A stretch of DNA of 64,000 nucleotides from Tuctoria greenei. Taxonomy: Eukaryota; Streptophyta; Magnoliopsida; Poales; Poaceae. Below, piece after piece: positions 35,203 through 47,959 of this stretch (positions within the stretch are counted from its first letter, which is position 1; every line of letters starts with the position of its first letter). The stretch spans positions 168,600,929 to 168,664,928 of the forward strand of contig JAYESD010000009.1 in the NCBI GenBank assembly GCA_036927565.1, given 5' to 3'. The position numbers and the translations under genes are program-made. The notes beneath the pieces were generated by a model. The model did not search any database. It had not been told where the DNA came from and worked only from the letters and a program-made list of their open reading frames with translations.

Positions 35203-35750
35203 CACAGCACAACGGGGCGAGAGATGAAAAGCAAGCGAAAGTTTGGAGGATTTGAGCGCAAGTTCAGATGAAAGCGTAAAGAATCCCCAAACGGTGCACG
35301 CTTTCCTTCTTAAGTAAGCCCCCACAACGCTTGGATAGAAACTGCAGAGGACCCGACAATACAATTTAAAAACTTCACCCTGCCAATAACAAGGGGGCCC
35401 AGGGTCACCCCGACGATCAAGTCGAGGTCCTTACCCCAGGCGAACGGTTGTCATCATGAAAGGCGGGAAGCACGAGGGCGGCGGCCTGACAGGGCGCGCG
35501 AAACCGATATGATTTTTGTATCGGGAACTGGCTACCTTCAATTGCGTGAGATCCGCACGCTCAAATCTCACCTGCCGCATCCTGGATATGCCACACGGCG
35601 TTGGTTTAACTGCGAACTACTGCCAACGGCACATCCGAAGACCCTTGAAGACACGGCTCAAAAACTGAAGGATGGACCAACCTCCGGCAGAACGACTTCT
35701 TCCAGAAGGTCTCTCCCAGAGGTGGGCCCAGGGGGCCACTGCCGGTACCC
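35203..35750 (+). other. Gypsy element 3' untranslated region and polypurine-like tract
   Basis: No gene is visible. The sequence just before the LTR (about 35719-35750, GAGGTGGGCCCAGGGGGCC...) is purine-rich, as needed for plus-strand priming upstream of a 3' LTR. Confidence 0.5.
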
Positions 35751-38700
35751 TGTGTACCGTATACCCCTTGGGACTATAAAAAGACCAAAGAGACTTCACA
35801 TGTCTGCATTGAAGACCTGCAAAGACCCCACGTGTCATACGGGACCGGACCTGTCTCCCATCTATAGTTAGTCCTGGTGCTGCCACGTGTGTACAGTGAC
35901 CGGACCTACATCCCACACATGGGATAGCTCCGGACTAAACACTTGTGCGGCACCCCCGGACCGAACCCCCGACAGAGGGAAGCTCTGGTACCGACATGTG
36001 CACAACTGCACCAGACCTATCTGTCCTGGGCAGTAAGCTCCAAAGCTGCCACGTGTAAAGCAGTCGGACCTTCAACCTCAACAATCAGACTGGTGGACCC
36101 CTAGCATCTCGGACCTTCAAGGAACAATCAAGGACTTCAAAACCCGATTAAGTGTCATTAATACCATATTAATGACACACTATCGGAAGGCTCTTAATAC
36201 CAGTAACAGCACTGTCAAGGCTCGTTACCACGCTATTAAGGGTAATTAAGCTCATTAATTGTGTATTAAACATTAGTAACTTCCAGAGCCACATGTGGGG
36301 CCAGGCTAACGGTGTAACGACTAGCCCTTGTACTATAAAAGGACTGGTCGACGATACATAGGGGAGGGATCTGAGAACTCTGATGTAACATCCATATTTC
36401 ATGTAATAAAATTTGATCAAAATATACTACATTCTAAGGTGCATTTTTGTGTAAATTTTTAAGTTTAAACGAGTAGTAAACGTTTAAGTTTGAATTGAAT
36501 TCAAATCAAAAGAAGAGGAAATGAAAAAGAAAAAGAAAAAAGAATAAAACCCCATGTTGGACCAAATTCCCCCCTGGCCCAATTTCTTTCCCCCCTCCCG
36601 CGGCCCAGCCGAACCCCTCTCCTCTCTTCTCTCGCTGCCGCCCAGGCCCGCCTGTCGGCACCTCCCTCCCGCCCCCTCTCCTTTCTTGCGTGCAACCGTC
36701 GAGCACCGCGCCACGATTTCTCCCCCCCCCTCAGAACCGCTTCCCCCGTCGGTTTCCGCACGCGCACTCCAATCGCACCCACCCCCCGCGCTTAAAAGGA
36801 CCAGCGTTCCCACTTTTCCCCTCCCCTGAGCTCTCCCCGGAATCCTAGCGCCATTGCCGCCGGTAAGAACCACCGCTCCTCGTGTTCCAGTCGATGCAGC
36901 CCCTCTACTCTCTCTTTTCTTGGCCTAACATGATCGTCGCACCACCAGGAACACCCCGGGCACGTTGGAGCGAAGAGATCGCCGTGGATTTGCCAAGCTC
37001 AACGAGCACCAACGCCAACCGCCGCCGTTCCTCGTCGCCGACCCCTCTCTGGCCGATTTCGTGCCCCGATACTCCCCTAGGTGCGTTCCCCTACTCTTCC
37101 TCTCTCGTTTTATGCAAGTAGCGCGTACATTTGACGTGGAATTCGCCGGTTTGGCCAACTCCGGCGAGCTCGCCGCCGTGCGCCGTCGGGCGCCGCCGCG
37201 CGCTGCACTGGCGCTGGTTAGAGCCGACGTGGCTCAACCTGGGCCGTCCATTCCCAGCCAATGGTTGAGATTAGATCCCCGTAACGGTTCGGTTAATAAA
37301 ATCTCGTGCGTTCACTTTAGATCCAACGACCCACATTTAAATCCCCTTTCCCGTCTCCGCTTTTACACCGCAGCCCCTGTAAACTCACCAGCTACCCCCT
37401 GGACTTTGCTGGAATTCAAATCTAGCCCCCAGAATTCACAATCTAGCCCCTGGACTTTCTGGAATTGGATTAAATCATTTAAATAGTCAATTTAACCCCT
37501 GGAAATTTATAGAATTGTGGATTTAACCCCTGTACAGTGTAGGAAACTTATTTTTCAGTCCCTGGACTTTTATTTATTTGATGAATATTGTTTTTAGGAG
37601 TATTTGATGTGTAGAAAATAGATAAAAATGGTATTTAGGTGTAAAAATGGTAGGAAAATTAGTATAAAATACTTTATGCTGTGATTAAATTTTAGATTGC
37701 ATATAAAATATATTTTGTCCATGAAAAAATTATTATAAATGTTTAAAAATACATTTTTGGCCATAGGAAATTCAATAAAAATGGTTTTAGGCTATAATTA
37801 AATCCCAAAAATATAGGATAAATATAAAATGCAAACCTTGGCCATGTAAATTAATAAATGCTTCGTAGGGACGTATTAGTATAGGATTTTATGCTTATGT
37901 GTGTATTGTGATGCATTGTATTGCATGCTCTTTACTTATTTAGCTTTATTTTATTTTTGTCATGCTTGGGCAATATATTTAGAGTCGTACTACGACCCCA
38001 ATCTTAACCTCCAAGACCAAGACTTCACCAACACTCAAGTCTTCAACGAAGGCAAGTGCCCTTGACCATCTTGTACCAATTTTAGGAATTTAGATAGATG
38101 CATGCTAATTAAATTGATGTCCTATTTCATGTTTACATGCCCTGTCCCATATAATTCCTTGTTACCTGAAATGGGTTGGGAAGTAGATAGGTCTTATTTA
38201 TGATTAGCCATGCTTAGACATTGGGATTGGGATTTCATACAATTGTGCCATGTTAAACTTTATGGTTACTTTAATTTGTGGTGATTACACAATAGTAGTG
38301 GATAGGAATCTGGTGGTTGGATAGATTTGGTATGGTGCATTTTGCACGAGACCCGGGATTGGGATTTGTTACCACCGGATTCTAAGGACCGGTTTATGGA
38401 GGAAACCACTAAGCTTTATAGTACCACCACGAGACTGAGATGGGGCAGCTTGGTCAATTAATTAGGTTTCTCCCGATGAAATGCTAGTAGTTGGATGGTG
38501 CGGGGAATGATGCAGGGGAACTGCTCTGGGATCCGCAAGGCTCAAGGGGGGGCTCTGAGGCGGAGGGTTACTCCGAGAATCCTCAGTGGTGGAAACCTTA
38601 GAGGGCTATAACTAGTCGGGAGCACCTTTGTAAAGACCATGTAGTGATCTCCTAGCCTCACACCAAAGGAAGTGTAAAATGTGGTTAGCTACCACGGGCA

Positions 38701-39619
38701 TTCGGGGAGGTTCACTAGTCCACCTGGCAACATGGGATGAAATCACTGCTTGTGGGTAAAGGGTACACTCTCTGCAGAGATTTGGTAAAACTATCATGAC
38801 AGTCGTGCTCACGGACAAGAGCGGCTTGGGGCCAGTTCATAATTAGTCTATGGTTGGCAAATGGTGGTTAGTTATGATTCAAGTTACATTAATTATCATT
38901 ACTCATGTGTTGATTACCTCTTGAATTATGATATTGGTAATTGAAAGCTAAGGTTAGGTTTTAAGCATAGTGCTAAGGCATAATTGGCCTTCCCTTGCTT
39001 AGCCAATCATGTCATTCTCTTCCCACACTTGCTGAGTACTCTATGTACTCAAGCGTTTACTTTTCCATTAGAATTTGAAGAAGAAGAAGCGGCACCGGAG
39101 GACTTCTTCGTCAATCCGGAGGACTTGGCCTAGGCTGGCGACCGTACGCGCAACTGCTGCGTGTGAAGATGGAGCCATGCTTACCTATTTCCCCTTCCGC
39201 TGTAGTTTGTAGTTTATGAATTATTTAAGTGTTGTAAATAGTTGTGGTGTGTATTTGTAGACCTTCGGATCATATTGTAAGACTATTCATGTACTCGAAC
39301 TTGGCTATGTAATGATATTTCACTTTCGTCAACGCATGTACGATTCAACTGATCCTGGCGTACACGTGATTAGCGTCTGTTCATCTTTACGATGACCAGG
39401 CGTGACATTTGAGACCTCTCCCATACTCAGCTTTGACACCCAATACAATAACTACACACCCCGTAGAGTAGGGTATTACGCTCAGGCGGTCCGAACCATG
39501 TAAATCCTTGTGTCTATTTATCATCGTCTTCTGAATCTTTGTGCGCCCAATACTGAACTACAAACTCCGCGGACTACCAGCAGTAGTACCGGGAGAATTG
39601 CCAGATCAACACCCCGACA
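35751..39619 (+). repeat. Gypsy 3' LTR interrupted by a 3-kb solo LTR
   Basis: The LTR starts TGTGTACCGTATACC. It carries TATA-like ACTATAAAAG segments (about 35773 and 36341), is interrupted at 36383, and resumes at 39408 with the expected continuation (GAGACCTCTCCC..., TAGGGTATTACGCTC...), ending near CCCCGACA. Without the insert it is about 840 bases. It pairs with the truncated copy at 24656. The exact 3' end is uncertain by tens of bases. Confidence 0.75.
36384..39407 (+). mobile_element. Solo LTR (~3.0 kb) nested in the Gypsy LTR
   Basis: The sequence runs from TGTAACATCC to GGCGTGACA, flanked by TCTGA (36379-36383) and TTTGA (39408-39412), a 5-base target duplication with one mismatch. 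There is no internal coding region: open frames around 36480-37490 are composition artefacts of a GC-rich stretch. Repeated CCCCTGGACTTT-type text (37390-37570) and the GAAGAAGAAG...GGACTTCTTCG block near 39080 are usual for large grass Gypsy LTRs. The most likely origin is LTR-LTR recombination of a Gypsy element. Confidence 0.7.
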
Positions 39620-39699
39620 ATGTAGATCCAACAGTTGTGAATGTTTAATTGCACAATTACATCAAAACTCTGATTGTATTGTAAGTGTTTCCTAAAATA

Positions 39700-39900
39700 A
39701 GAGAGAGGACCTCTTGCCCTCTCACGACTTGGTAATGATTAGAATGTAATCAATATTTTAGTACAATCGTACGATCAATCATCTCTCGTTATTGGATCTA
39801 CATAGTACGATAGTACTATTGATGTCTGATTTTATTTAGTCTCTTCACCCTCTATCTACTCAAGTAAAGGGATAAATAAAAACATGCATCAACTGTAGAA
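39700..39900. repeat. Direct repeat flanking the retroelement block, right copy
   Basis: Same order of blocks as 24490-24640 (GATTAGAAT, AATCAA, CTCTTCACC, AAATAAAAACATGC, CTGTAGAATG) and the same orientation. Confidence 0.4.
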
Positions 39901-40115
39901 TGAAAATTCAATATTGGAAGGTGCCTGTATTGAATGATTGCATCAGACTACTAATTGCATTGTAGTGATTCCCTATCTACCATATCACTCTAACCACTTC
40001 AGTTCTTTTATCTATGTCTTTGTTGCTAGATCATTATGGTTGTTTCGATTTACAATATGTATCTGCACGACAATATATAATATACACTTGAACCGAAGTC
40101 TTAGTTTATGAAGTA

Positions 40116-40195
40116 CTCCCTCCGTCTTTAAATACTTGTCATTTTGTAGTTTATTTTTGAACTACAAAGCGACAAGTATTTAGAGACAGGGGGAA
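40116..40195. mobile_element. Stowaway MITE
   Basis: CTCCCTCCGTCTTTAAATACTTGTC with an inverted partner, flanked by TA (40114-40115 and 40196-40197). Confidence 0.85.
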
Positions 40196-41260
40196 TACAT
40201 GTTTGAAGAGTAAGAGGTTGTATGTTCAAATCAATTATACTGTTACATTGCTCCTGAGGTAACATCAACAAAATTTTTGTCTCGAAGATGGAGTAGACTA
40301 TATTGTTCATGAAATAAACCTTTTCTAATTTCACAAACTAATTCAAGTTGTGTCAGATTATTGAGTTACTATATACCGAACAAATACGCTCAAAAGTCAA
40401 AGTTAATAGGAAAGAATGAACAATTCACTTATATTTTAATACTCACGCTCATGTGAAGGCACGGACCTCCGCGGGCCGCTCCAATAGCGGTGTTGGGGGG
40501 AGTGTCGTAAAATAGTATGGTTGATTTGAACATATTACTTTTTATTTTCAAACAACTACTTCATGGACCTAGACTTGAGGTCAAGAGCATAATATTATCC
40601 TGTTTGTACATTGCCGTAAATCGGAAGAAATTGCAACGATCTAGCAACAAGGATGTAGATAAAAGAACTGAATTGGTTAGTGTGATATGTTAGGCTGACT
40701 CCAATTGGCTATCTATATGGAGATCCAAACTAAAAAATGAGTAGTGGAATGTCAAATAACCATCTTCAACACACTATCCTAACATGAAACACATTTTAAT
40801 TCCCACTTATAAAACTATCCACATATGAGCATCCTCCTTCTCTCACAAAGAATTTTAAGTTGAACGTTATCCATTTTAGGTAGAGTGTTGTCGACGAAGG
40901 ATGTTAGGTCTTCTCATTTGTGCTCAACGATACCCAAAGAAAAAATGGATATTGTAGCCCATTAGAAACATTACCGCCAGATGATCCAAAAAATCAGCAA
41001 AATGAGAATCAATTAACCCAAAACGGGTTGATCTTCTCTCAAGCGAAGCAAAATGGATGTACTCTTGAAAATTAAAGTTACGAAAATCTAAAATTAAATA
41101 CTTCTTTTAATCCCAAAAGTTTATTGCTTTATAGTTCATTTGACAAACTTTTTGGAAACGGAATAAGTATCTGAGTAACATTTACCTACTTATTTTACCA
41201 ATCATTATTGTCGAGTCTGCCTTCCTAGCCTCTCAATCTTCTCACTCTTCTCTGGCGAAC

Positions 41261-41270
41261 TATTTATACA
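41261..41270 (+). promoter_or_regulatory. Probable TATA box of NLR-B
   Basis: TATTTATACA lies 139 bases before the NLR-B start codon. The duplicated copy of this region upstream of NLR-C reads CCATTCATAA, so the TATA motif is lost there. Confidence 0.55.
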
Positions 41271-41408
41271 TGTGTTTCTTATTTTAATACAACAAGTTGT
41301 TTTGTTTGCACTCATTGACTTTACTCTGTACTGCCGAGAGATGTAGACCTCAGGCCCGGATATTCATCTCCTTCCTATCTCGAAAAAAGATCGGAGATTT
41401 AGCAGGAG

Positions 41409-44400
41409 ATGGCTGGATTGTTTGCATCCATGGCCGTGAAATGGGCAGTAGACACCCTCTCCTCGTTGCTGCCAGCGACGCTGACGACGCGGATGGCTCC
41501 GCCGCCGGCGACCGTGAGCCAGGGCCTGGAGGATCTGCGGCTGCTGGAGAGGACCATGCGCCGGATCCACGCGACCCTGCACGACGCGGAGCAGCACTGG
41601 AACATCCGCGAGGAATCCACCAAGCTACGGCTAAAGGAGCTCAAGGACCTGGCGTACGACGCGGAGGACGTCGTCGAGGAGTACGAGTACGAAGTTAATC
41701 GCTGCAGGGTCGAGGCTCTAGAGCTTGCTGCAGCCGTTGAAGGTGTCCGCGGCGGCGGCAGCAGCAAACGCAAGCGACAAGAGGTGCTTGTTGTTTCAAT
41801 TTTCTTTACTGCATCATTTTAGTGTTGTATTATAGGCTTAGATTTGAATAAACTCTGCAAAAAATTAAACTTTATGATGAGTGACCACCCCTCCCCCTCT
41901 CCTCTCTTTTTTTTCTTTTTTTTTAAAAAAAAGGTAATTGAGGAGCACTGCTCCGTTGAAGGTCTTGAAGCTGGCGTAGTTCCAGTTCCAAGCGATTTGG
42001 CCCATAGAGCAAGGAAGGTGATCGAAAGATTTGTTGAGATCAAAGGCTACTCTGAAAGTTTCAGCCTGTCAGAGAACGATGGGGAGCGGATAACAGTCCC
42101 TGATATCCGCAGTGTCCGGCAGACTAGCTCTTTTGTATTTGCAGCGAGAATTCTCGGAAGAGAGCAAGACAAGGACAACATTATAGAGAAGCTGGTGTCC
42201 GGGGAAGGTGGTAGCGCAGTTGGAGATACTCCGATGTCTGTCTTGGCCATTGTCGGTATGGGTGGATTGGGCAAGACAACACTAGCACAGCTTGTGTATA
42301 ATGACACTAGGATCTCCCAATCTTTTGATCTTCGTGCATGGGTTTGCGTGTCAGAGTGTTTCGATGTGGATAGCATCACACGAAAGATCATCGCTTCATT
42401 AACTCAGTCCAGCTGTGATCATATAGCAGCTGATCAGCTGCAGCAGGGAGCATTGGTTAACCTCATAACAGGGAAGAGGCTTTTCCTTGTTTTGGATGAT
42501 GTATGGAATGAGCGAAGTGATTTATGGGAGTTGCTGTGCATGCCAATGTTGGCTTCTAGGCAATGTGTCGTTTTAGTAACCACTCGTAACATGGCTGTAG
42601 CAAGATTGGTCCAAACAATGCCATCCTACAACCTAAGCTGCTTAAGTCCTCACGAGAGCTGGTCATTGTTCAAGCAAACAGCTTTTGTTGAGAAAGGAAC
42701 TGTCGCCACAGCAAACCTTGTAGAGATTGGCAGGAGGATTACTGAAAAATGTAAGGGTTTACCACTGGCGATTAAGGCTCTAGGGAGCATGTTGCGCTAT
42801 GAAACCGACGAAATGAAATGGAGAGATGTCTTAGAAAGTGAGCTATGGGACTTGGAGCAGTCACGGAATGAGGTTTTGCCGGCCTTGGAGTTGAGCTATA
42901 AATGCATGCCCATACACTTAAAACGGTGCTTCGTTGCTCTCTCTCTATATTCGAAAGATAACTACATTGATGAAAAACGCGTGATTTTACTGTGGAAACA
43001 ACTTGGTTTAATTCAATGCGATGTTTGTGATACGAGGGATGAAATTGGAATGTCATATGTCAAGGAACTGTTCCAGCGATCATTGCTTCAAAGTTACTTT
43101 CCTGGGATAATGATCATGCACGATCTGGTCCATGATCTTGCCTGTTTTCTTGCTGGGGAAGAGTTCTTTAGACTTGAGGGAGATGAACTGATTGGAATCC
43201 CACAGGCTGCACGGTATCTATCCATAGAGCTATATGGTAAGAAGAGTATTCAAATTGTAAATGCCTCGCGATCTCTCAGAGCCATCATAATGATGGGGGA
43301 TACTGATCTAGAGAATCCAGAAGAATTGTTTTTGAATTGCAAGAAGTATCGGGCCATCCACATCACTCGGGGAAATCTTGCAAAAGCATCACTTGACATC
43401 ATGGCTGGCATGAAACTTTTACGCCGTTTCACAGTTATAGGAGATGAAAATGTTACACCCTTGGTAATTCCTAATTCTCTCTTTCAGCTGTTCAATTTGT
43501 GTGAAGTGAACTTTGGAGCAGATACTCCACGCAGAATTGGACGCCTAGTTAACTTGCATACAGTGCCTAACATACGTCTAAGTAAATGTGATTGCTTCTA
43601 TAACATAAGAGAGCTGAGGAATCTCAACAAACTATGGAAGCTGTGTATATACGGACTGTGCAATGCAAGTATCAGCGATGCAAATGAAGCTCATCTATAT
43701 TGTAAAAAGAATCTCAAGGTCCTGGAATTGCACTTTGATGCATTGGAATGCTGCAAACACAAAGAAAGAGCTGGTGTTGATGGAACTATTACTAGTGTAC
43801 TGCTAGAGAGCCTACGACCACATCATCAAAACCTTAGAGAACTGAGGTTAACAGGTTTTAGCTGTGAGTGTGAGGTGTGTCCTAGTTGGTTAGGTAGTCC
43901 TTCTTTTTCCAAGTTAACCAAATTATGGCTAATCCGTTTTCAAGCTCGGCACCTTCCAACTCTCGGTGAGCTACCTTCCCTCAAGTCCCTTGAGATATGC
44001 GGAATGGAGCATTTACAACAAATTGGACGGGAGTTTTGCAGCCTGGATCCAAATGTCAATGGCTTCCGCTCACTAACCTGCTTAAGGTTGGACAACATGA
44101 TCAGCTTGTCTGATTGGTCGGGAGTGGAGAATGGTGATTTCCCTCTCTTGGAAACGCTTGACATCTCCGGTGCCTTTGAATTGAGGTCTCTTCCATCATC
44201 GTTATTTTTGTCCCTGCACAATTTATGCCTGCGTGGTTGCAGAAATCTTGTCACATTTCCATCCTCCGATACCTTGCAACACCTATCTGTTGCAGCATGT
44301 ACGAACTTGAATGAAATACCGGGCTTTCCATCGCTCCAGTCACTCGACCTAGTCAATTGTCCAAACCTTGTAACATGTGCTCACTTCCCCTCGCTCACCG

Positions 44401-44600
44401 CCTTGCATCTGTCTGGTCCATTCAAAGAAGAGTTAGTTCACAAGTTAGTGAATTCCCACTTATTGCTTGAACGATTGTCGGTTTGTTCCAATACTATCTC
44501 GTCCATCGATCTTGAGCCCCAGAATCTGCCAAGGCTGGTGTCACTCAACTTACAATGTGCCTCACAATCTTCTCACTTTTCTCTAGAGAACCATTCATAA
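41409..44600 (+). CDS. NLR-B: CC-NB-LRR disease-resistance protein, open, altered C-terminus
   Basis: Intracellular immune receptor family. Exon 1 (41409-41783, coiled coil, EDVVEEYEYEV) and exon 2 (41934-44600) join in phase 0 to give 1,013 residues. NB-ARC motifs: P-loop GMGGLGKTT (about 233), RNBS-A FDLRAWVCVS, kinase-2 LVLDDVW (about 310), RNBS-B LVTTRNMAV, GLPLAIKALG (about 400) and MHDLVHDLA (about 520). About 480 residues of leucine-rich repeats follow. The last about 15 residues (CASQSSHFSLENHS) are not LRR. They are translated from DNA homologous to the gene's own upstream region, because a tandem-duplication junction lies near 44560. The paralogues A and C continue for about 50 more residues (CKGL...SLRGQLE). 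The start codon is supported by its position in both tandem copies. Confidence 0.92.
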
Positions 44601-44713
44601 TGTGTTTCTTATTTTAATACAACAAGTTGTTTTGTTTGCACTCATTGACTTGACTCTGTGCTGCCATTCGTCTCCTTCCCACGTCGAAAAAAAGATTGGA
44701 GATTTAGCAGGAG

Positions 44714-47700
44714 ATGGCTGAATTGTTTGCATGCATGTTCGTCAAATGGGCACTAGACACCTTCTCTCCGTTGCTGCCAGCGATACGGCCGACGCAGATG
44801 CCTCCACCGCCGGCGTCCGGGAGCCAGGGCCTGGAGGATCTGCGGCTGCTGGAGAGGACCATGCGCCGGATCCACGCGATGTTGCACGACGCGGAGCAGC
44901 ACTGGAACATCCGCGAGGAATCCACCAAGCTCCGGCTCAAGGAGCTCAAGGACCTGGCGTACCACGCTGAGGACGTGGTCGATGAGTATGAGTACGAAGT
45001 CAATCGCTGCAGGGTCGAGACTCTCGAGGTAGATGCAGCCGTTCAAGGTGTCGGCGGCAGCGGTAGCAGCAGCAGCAGCAAACACAAGCGGCAAGAGGTA
45101 AGGGGTCCAGCGCATCAACAAATTCCATGCGTAATTGTTTTTTCAGTTTTCTTTATTGCGGCAATTTAGATTTGAATAGACCCTGCAAAAAACAAACTTT
45201 ATGTTGAGTGACCTTTCCCTCTTTTTTGTTAAGGTACATGAGGATCACTTCTCCGTTGAAGCTGGCATAGTTCCAGTTCCAAGCGATTTGGCCCTCAGAG
45301 CAAGGAAGGTGGTCGAAAGATTGTTGAGATCAAAGACTACTCTGAAACTTCAGTCTGTCAGAGAACGACGGGGAGCGGATACCAGTTCCAGATATCCACA
45401 TTGTCCGGCAGACTAGCTCTTTCGTATTTGCACCGAGAATTCTCGGACGAGAGCAAGACAAGGAGAACATTATAAAGAAGCTGGTGTCCGGGGAAGGCAG
45501 CTCAGTTGGAGATACTCCAATGTCAGTCTTGGCCATTGTTGGTATGGGTGGATTGGGCAAGACAACACTAGCACAGCTTGTGTATAATCACATTAGGGTC
45601 TCTCAATCTTTTGATCTTTGTGCATGGATTTGTGTCAGAGTGTTTCAATGTGGATAGCATCACAAGAGAGATCATCAATTCGTTAACCAAGTCCAGCTGT
45701 GATGATATAAAAGCTGGTCAGCTGCAGGGAGCATTGGTAGACCAGATAACGGGGAAGAGTTTTTTCCTTGTTTTGGATGATGTATGGAATGAGCGAAGTG
45801 ATTTATGGGAGTTTCTGTACATGCCAATGTTGGCTTCTAGGCAATGTGTCGTTTTAGTAACCACTCGTAACATGGCTGTAGCAAGATTGGTCCAAACAAT
45901 GCCATCCTACAACCTAAGCTGCTTAAGTCCTCACGAGAGCTGGTCATTGTTCAAGCAAACAGCTTTCGTTAAGAAAGGAACTGTCGCCACAGCAAACCTT
46001 GTAGAGATTGGCAGGAGGATTACTGAAAAATGTAAAGGTTTACCACTGGCGATTAAGGCTCTAGGGAGCATGTTGTGCTATGAAACCGACGAAATGAAAT
46101 GAAGAGATGCCTTAGAAAGTGAGTTATGGGACTTGGAGCAGTCACGGGATGAGGTTTTGCCAGCCTTGGAGTTGAGCTATAAATGCATGCCCATACACTT
46201 AAAACGGTGTTTCGTTGCTCTCTCTTTACATCGTAAAGGTTTCTACCGTCATGAAAAAGATATTGTAGTTCTTTGGAAACAACTTGGTTTAATTCAGTGT
46301 TATGTTAGTGACATGAGGGATGAAATTGGAATTTCATATGTCAAAGAACTGGTTCAGCGATCATTGCTTCAAAGTTACATTCATGGGGGAATAATCATGC
46401 ACGATCTGGTCCATGATCTTGCCTGTTTTCTTGCTGGGGATGAGTTCTTTAGACTTGAGGATGGTGGACCGATCAGAATCCCACAGGATGCACGGTATCT
46501 GTCCATACGGATATATAGTAAGAATCAAATTGAAAATGCCTCGCGATCACTCAGAACTATCATAATGATTGGGAATACTCATTTCGAGAATCCAGAAGCA
46601 TTGTTTTTGAACTGCAAGAAGTATCGCACCATCCACATCACTCGGGGAAACCTTGCAAAAGCATCACTTGACTTCATGGGTAGCATGAAACTTCTACGCC
46701 ATTTCACAGTTGAAGGAGACGAACATGTTACACCATTGGTAATTCCCAATTCTCTCTTACAGCTGTTCAATTTGTGTGAAGTGAACTTTGGAGCAGATAC
46801 TCTACATGGAATTGGGCGCCTAGTTAAGTTGCATGTATTGCCTGATATACATCTTAGTAAATGTGATTGCTTCTATAACGTAAGAGAGCTGAGGAATCTG
46901 AACAAACTAAGGAAGTTTTGTATATACGGACTGTGCAATGCAAGTATCAGCGATGCAAATGAAGCTCGTCTATATTGTAAAAAGAATCTTGAGATACTGG
47001 AATTGCGCTTTGACATGTGGGAATGCTGTGAACAGAAAGAAGGAGCTGGTGCTGATGGAACTATTGCTAACGTACTGCTAGAGAGCCTACGACCACATCA
47101 TCAAAATCTTAGAGAACTAAGGTTAACGAATTTTAGCTGTGAGGTGTATCCCAGTTGGTTGGGCAGTGCTTCTTTTTCCAAGTTAACCAAATTATGGTTA
47201 TACGATTTCCGAGCTCAGCACCTTCCAACACTCGGTGAGCTACCTTCCCTCAAGTATCTCGACATATGCAGAATGAACTATGTACAGCAGATTGGGTGGG
47301 AGTTTTGCAGCCTGGATCCAAGTGTCAATGGCTTCCACTCATTAAACTGGTTAAAGTTGCAGTTCATGTATAGATTGTCAGGATGGTCCGGGGTGGAGAA
47401 TGGTGATTTCCCTCTATTGGAAACTCTTGAGATCTCCAGTGCCTTAGAATTGAGGTCTCTTCCATCATCAATTTTCTTGTCTCTGCGCAACTTATGCCTA
47501 CGTAATTGCAGAAATCTTGTCACAATTCCATCCTCTGATACCTTGCAAGACCTAACCATAATAAATTGTGTGAGCCTGAATGAAATACCGGGCCTCCCGT
47601 TGCTCCGCTCACTCAAACTAATCGATTGTCCGAGCCTTGTAACATGTGCTCACTTCCCCTCGCTCACGGCCTTGCATCTGGATGGTCCGTTCAAAGAAGA

Positions 47701-47959
47701 GATAGTTCACAAGTTAGTGAATTCCCACTTATTGCTCGAACAATTGTGGGTTTCATCCGATACTATCTGTTCCATGGATCTTGAGCCCCAGAATCTGCCT
47801 GGACTTGTGCAACTCAGGTTATACTGCTGCAATTTAGAGTATTGCAAGGGACTTGGCGGCCTCACTTCTCTCAAGAGACTATATGTGGAATGCTCACCAC
47901 GACTTCACATACCTGATTCGCTCCGAGGTCAATTGGAGACTCATATGGTTTTGTTGTAA
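44714..47959 (+). pseudogene. NLR-C: tandem CC-NB-LRR copy with several lesions
   Basis: Exon 1 (44714-45097) is intact (MAELFACMFVKWALDTF, EDVVDEYEYEV, a serine run before KHKRQE). Exon 2 begins at 45234. Relative to NLR-B, single bases are missing near 45321 and 45354, two bases are missing near 45630, and a tryptophan codon has become TGA at 46100-46102. The P-loop GMGGLGKTT and LVLDDVW are still legible, and the LRR part (46133-47959) is open to a full-length C-terminus (...SLRGQLETHMVLL). It can therefore serve as a donor of LRR sequence but not as a receptor. Its upstream region lacks the TATA motif found for NLR-B. Confidence 0.9.

Larger units (their letters stand above)
39620..41230. 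other. Intergenic spacer upstream of NLR-B
   Basis: AT-rich, with no gene. It contains the right copy of the retroelement-flanking repeat (about 39700-39900), a Stowaway element (40116-40195) and a decayed Stowaway-like palindrome (41101-41167, TA on both sides). Confidence 0.6.

Noticed and set aside
36169..36420. Minus-strand open frame in the Gypsy LTR
   Set aside because: It lies wholly inside the LTR and reads backwards through the TATA-like region; no protein similarity is evident.
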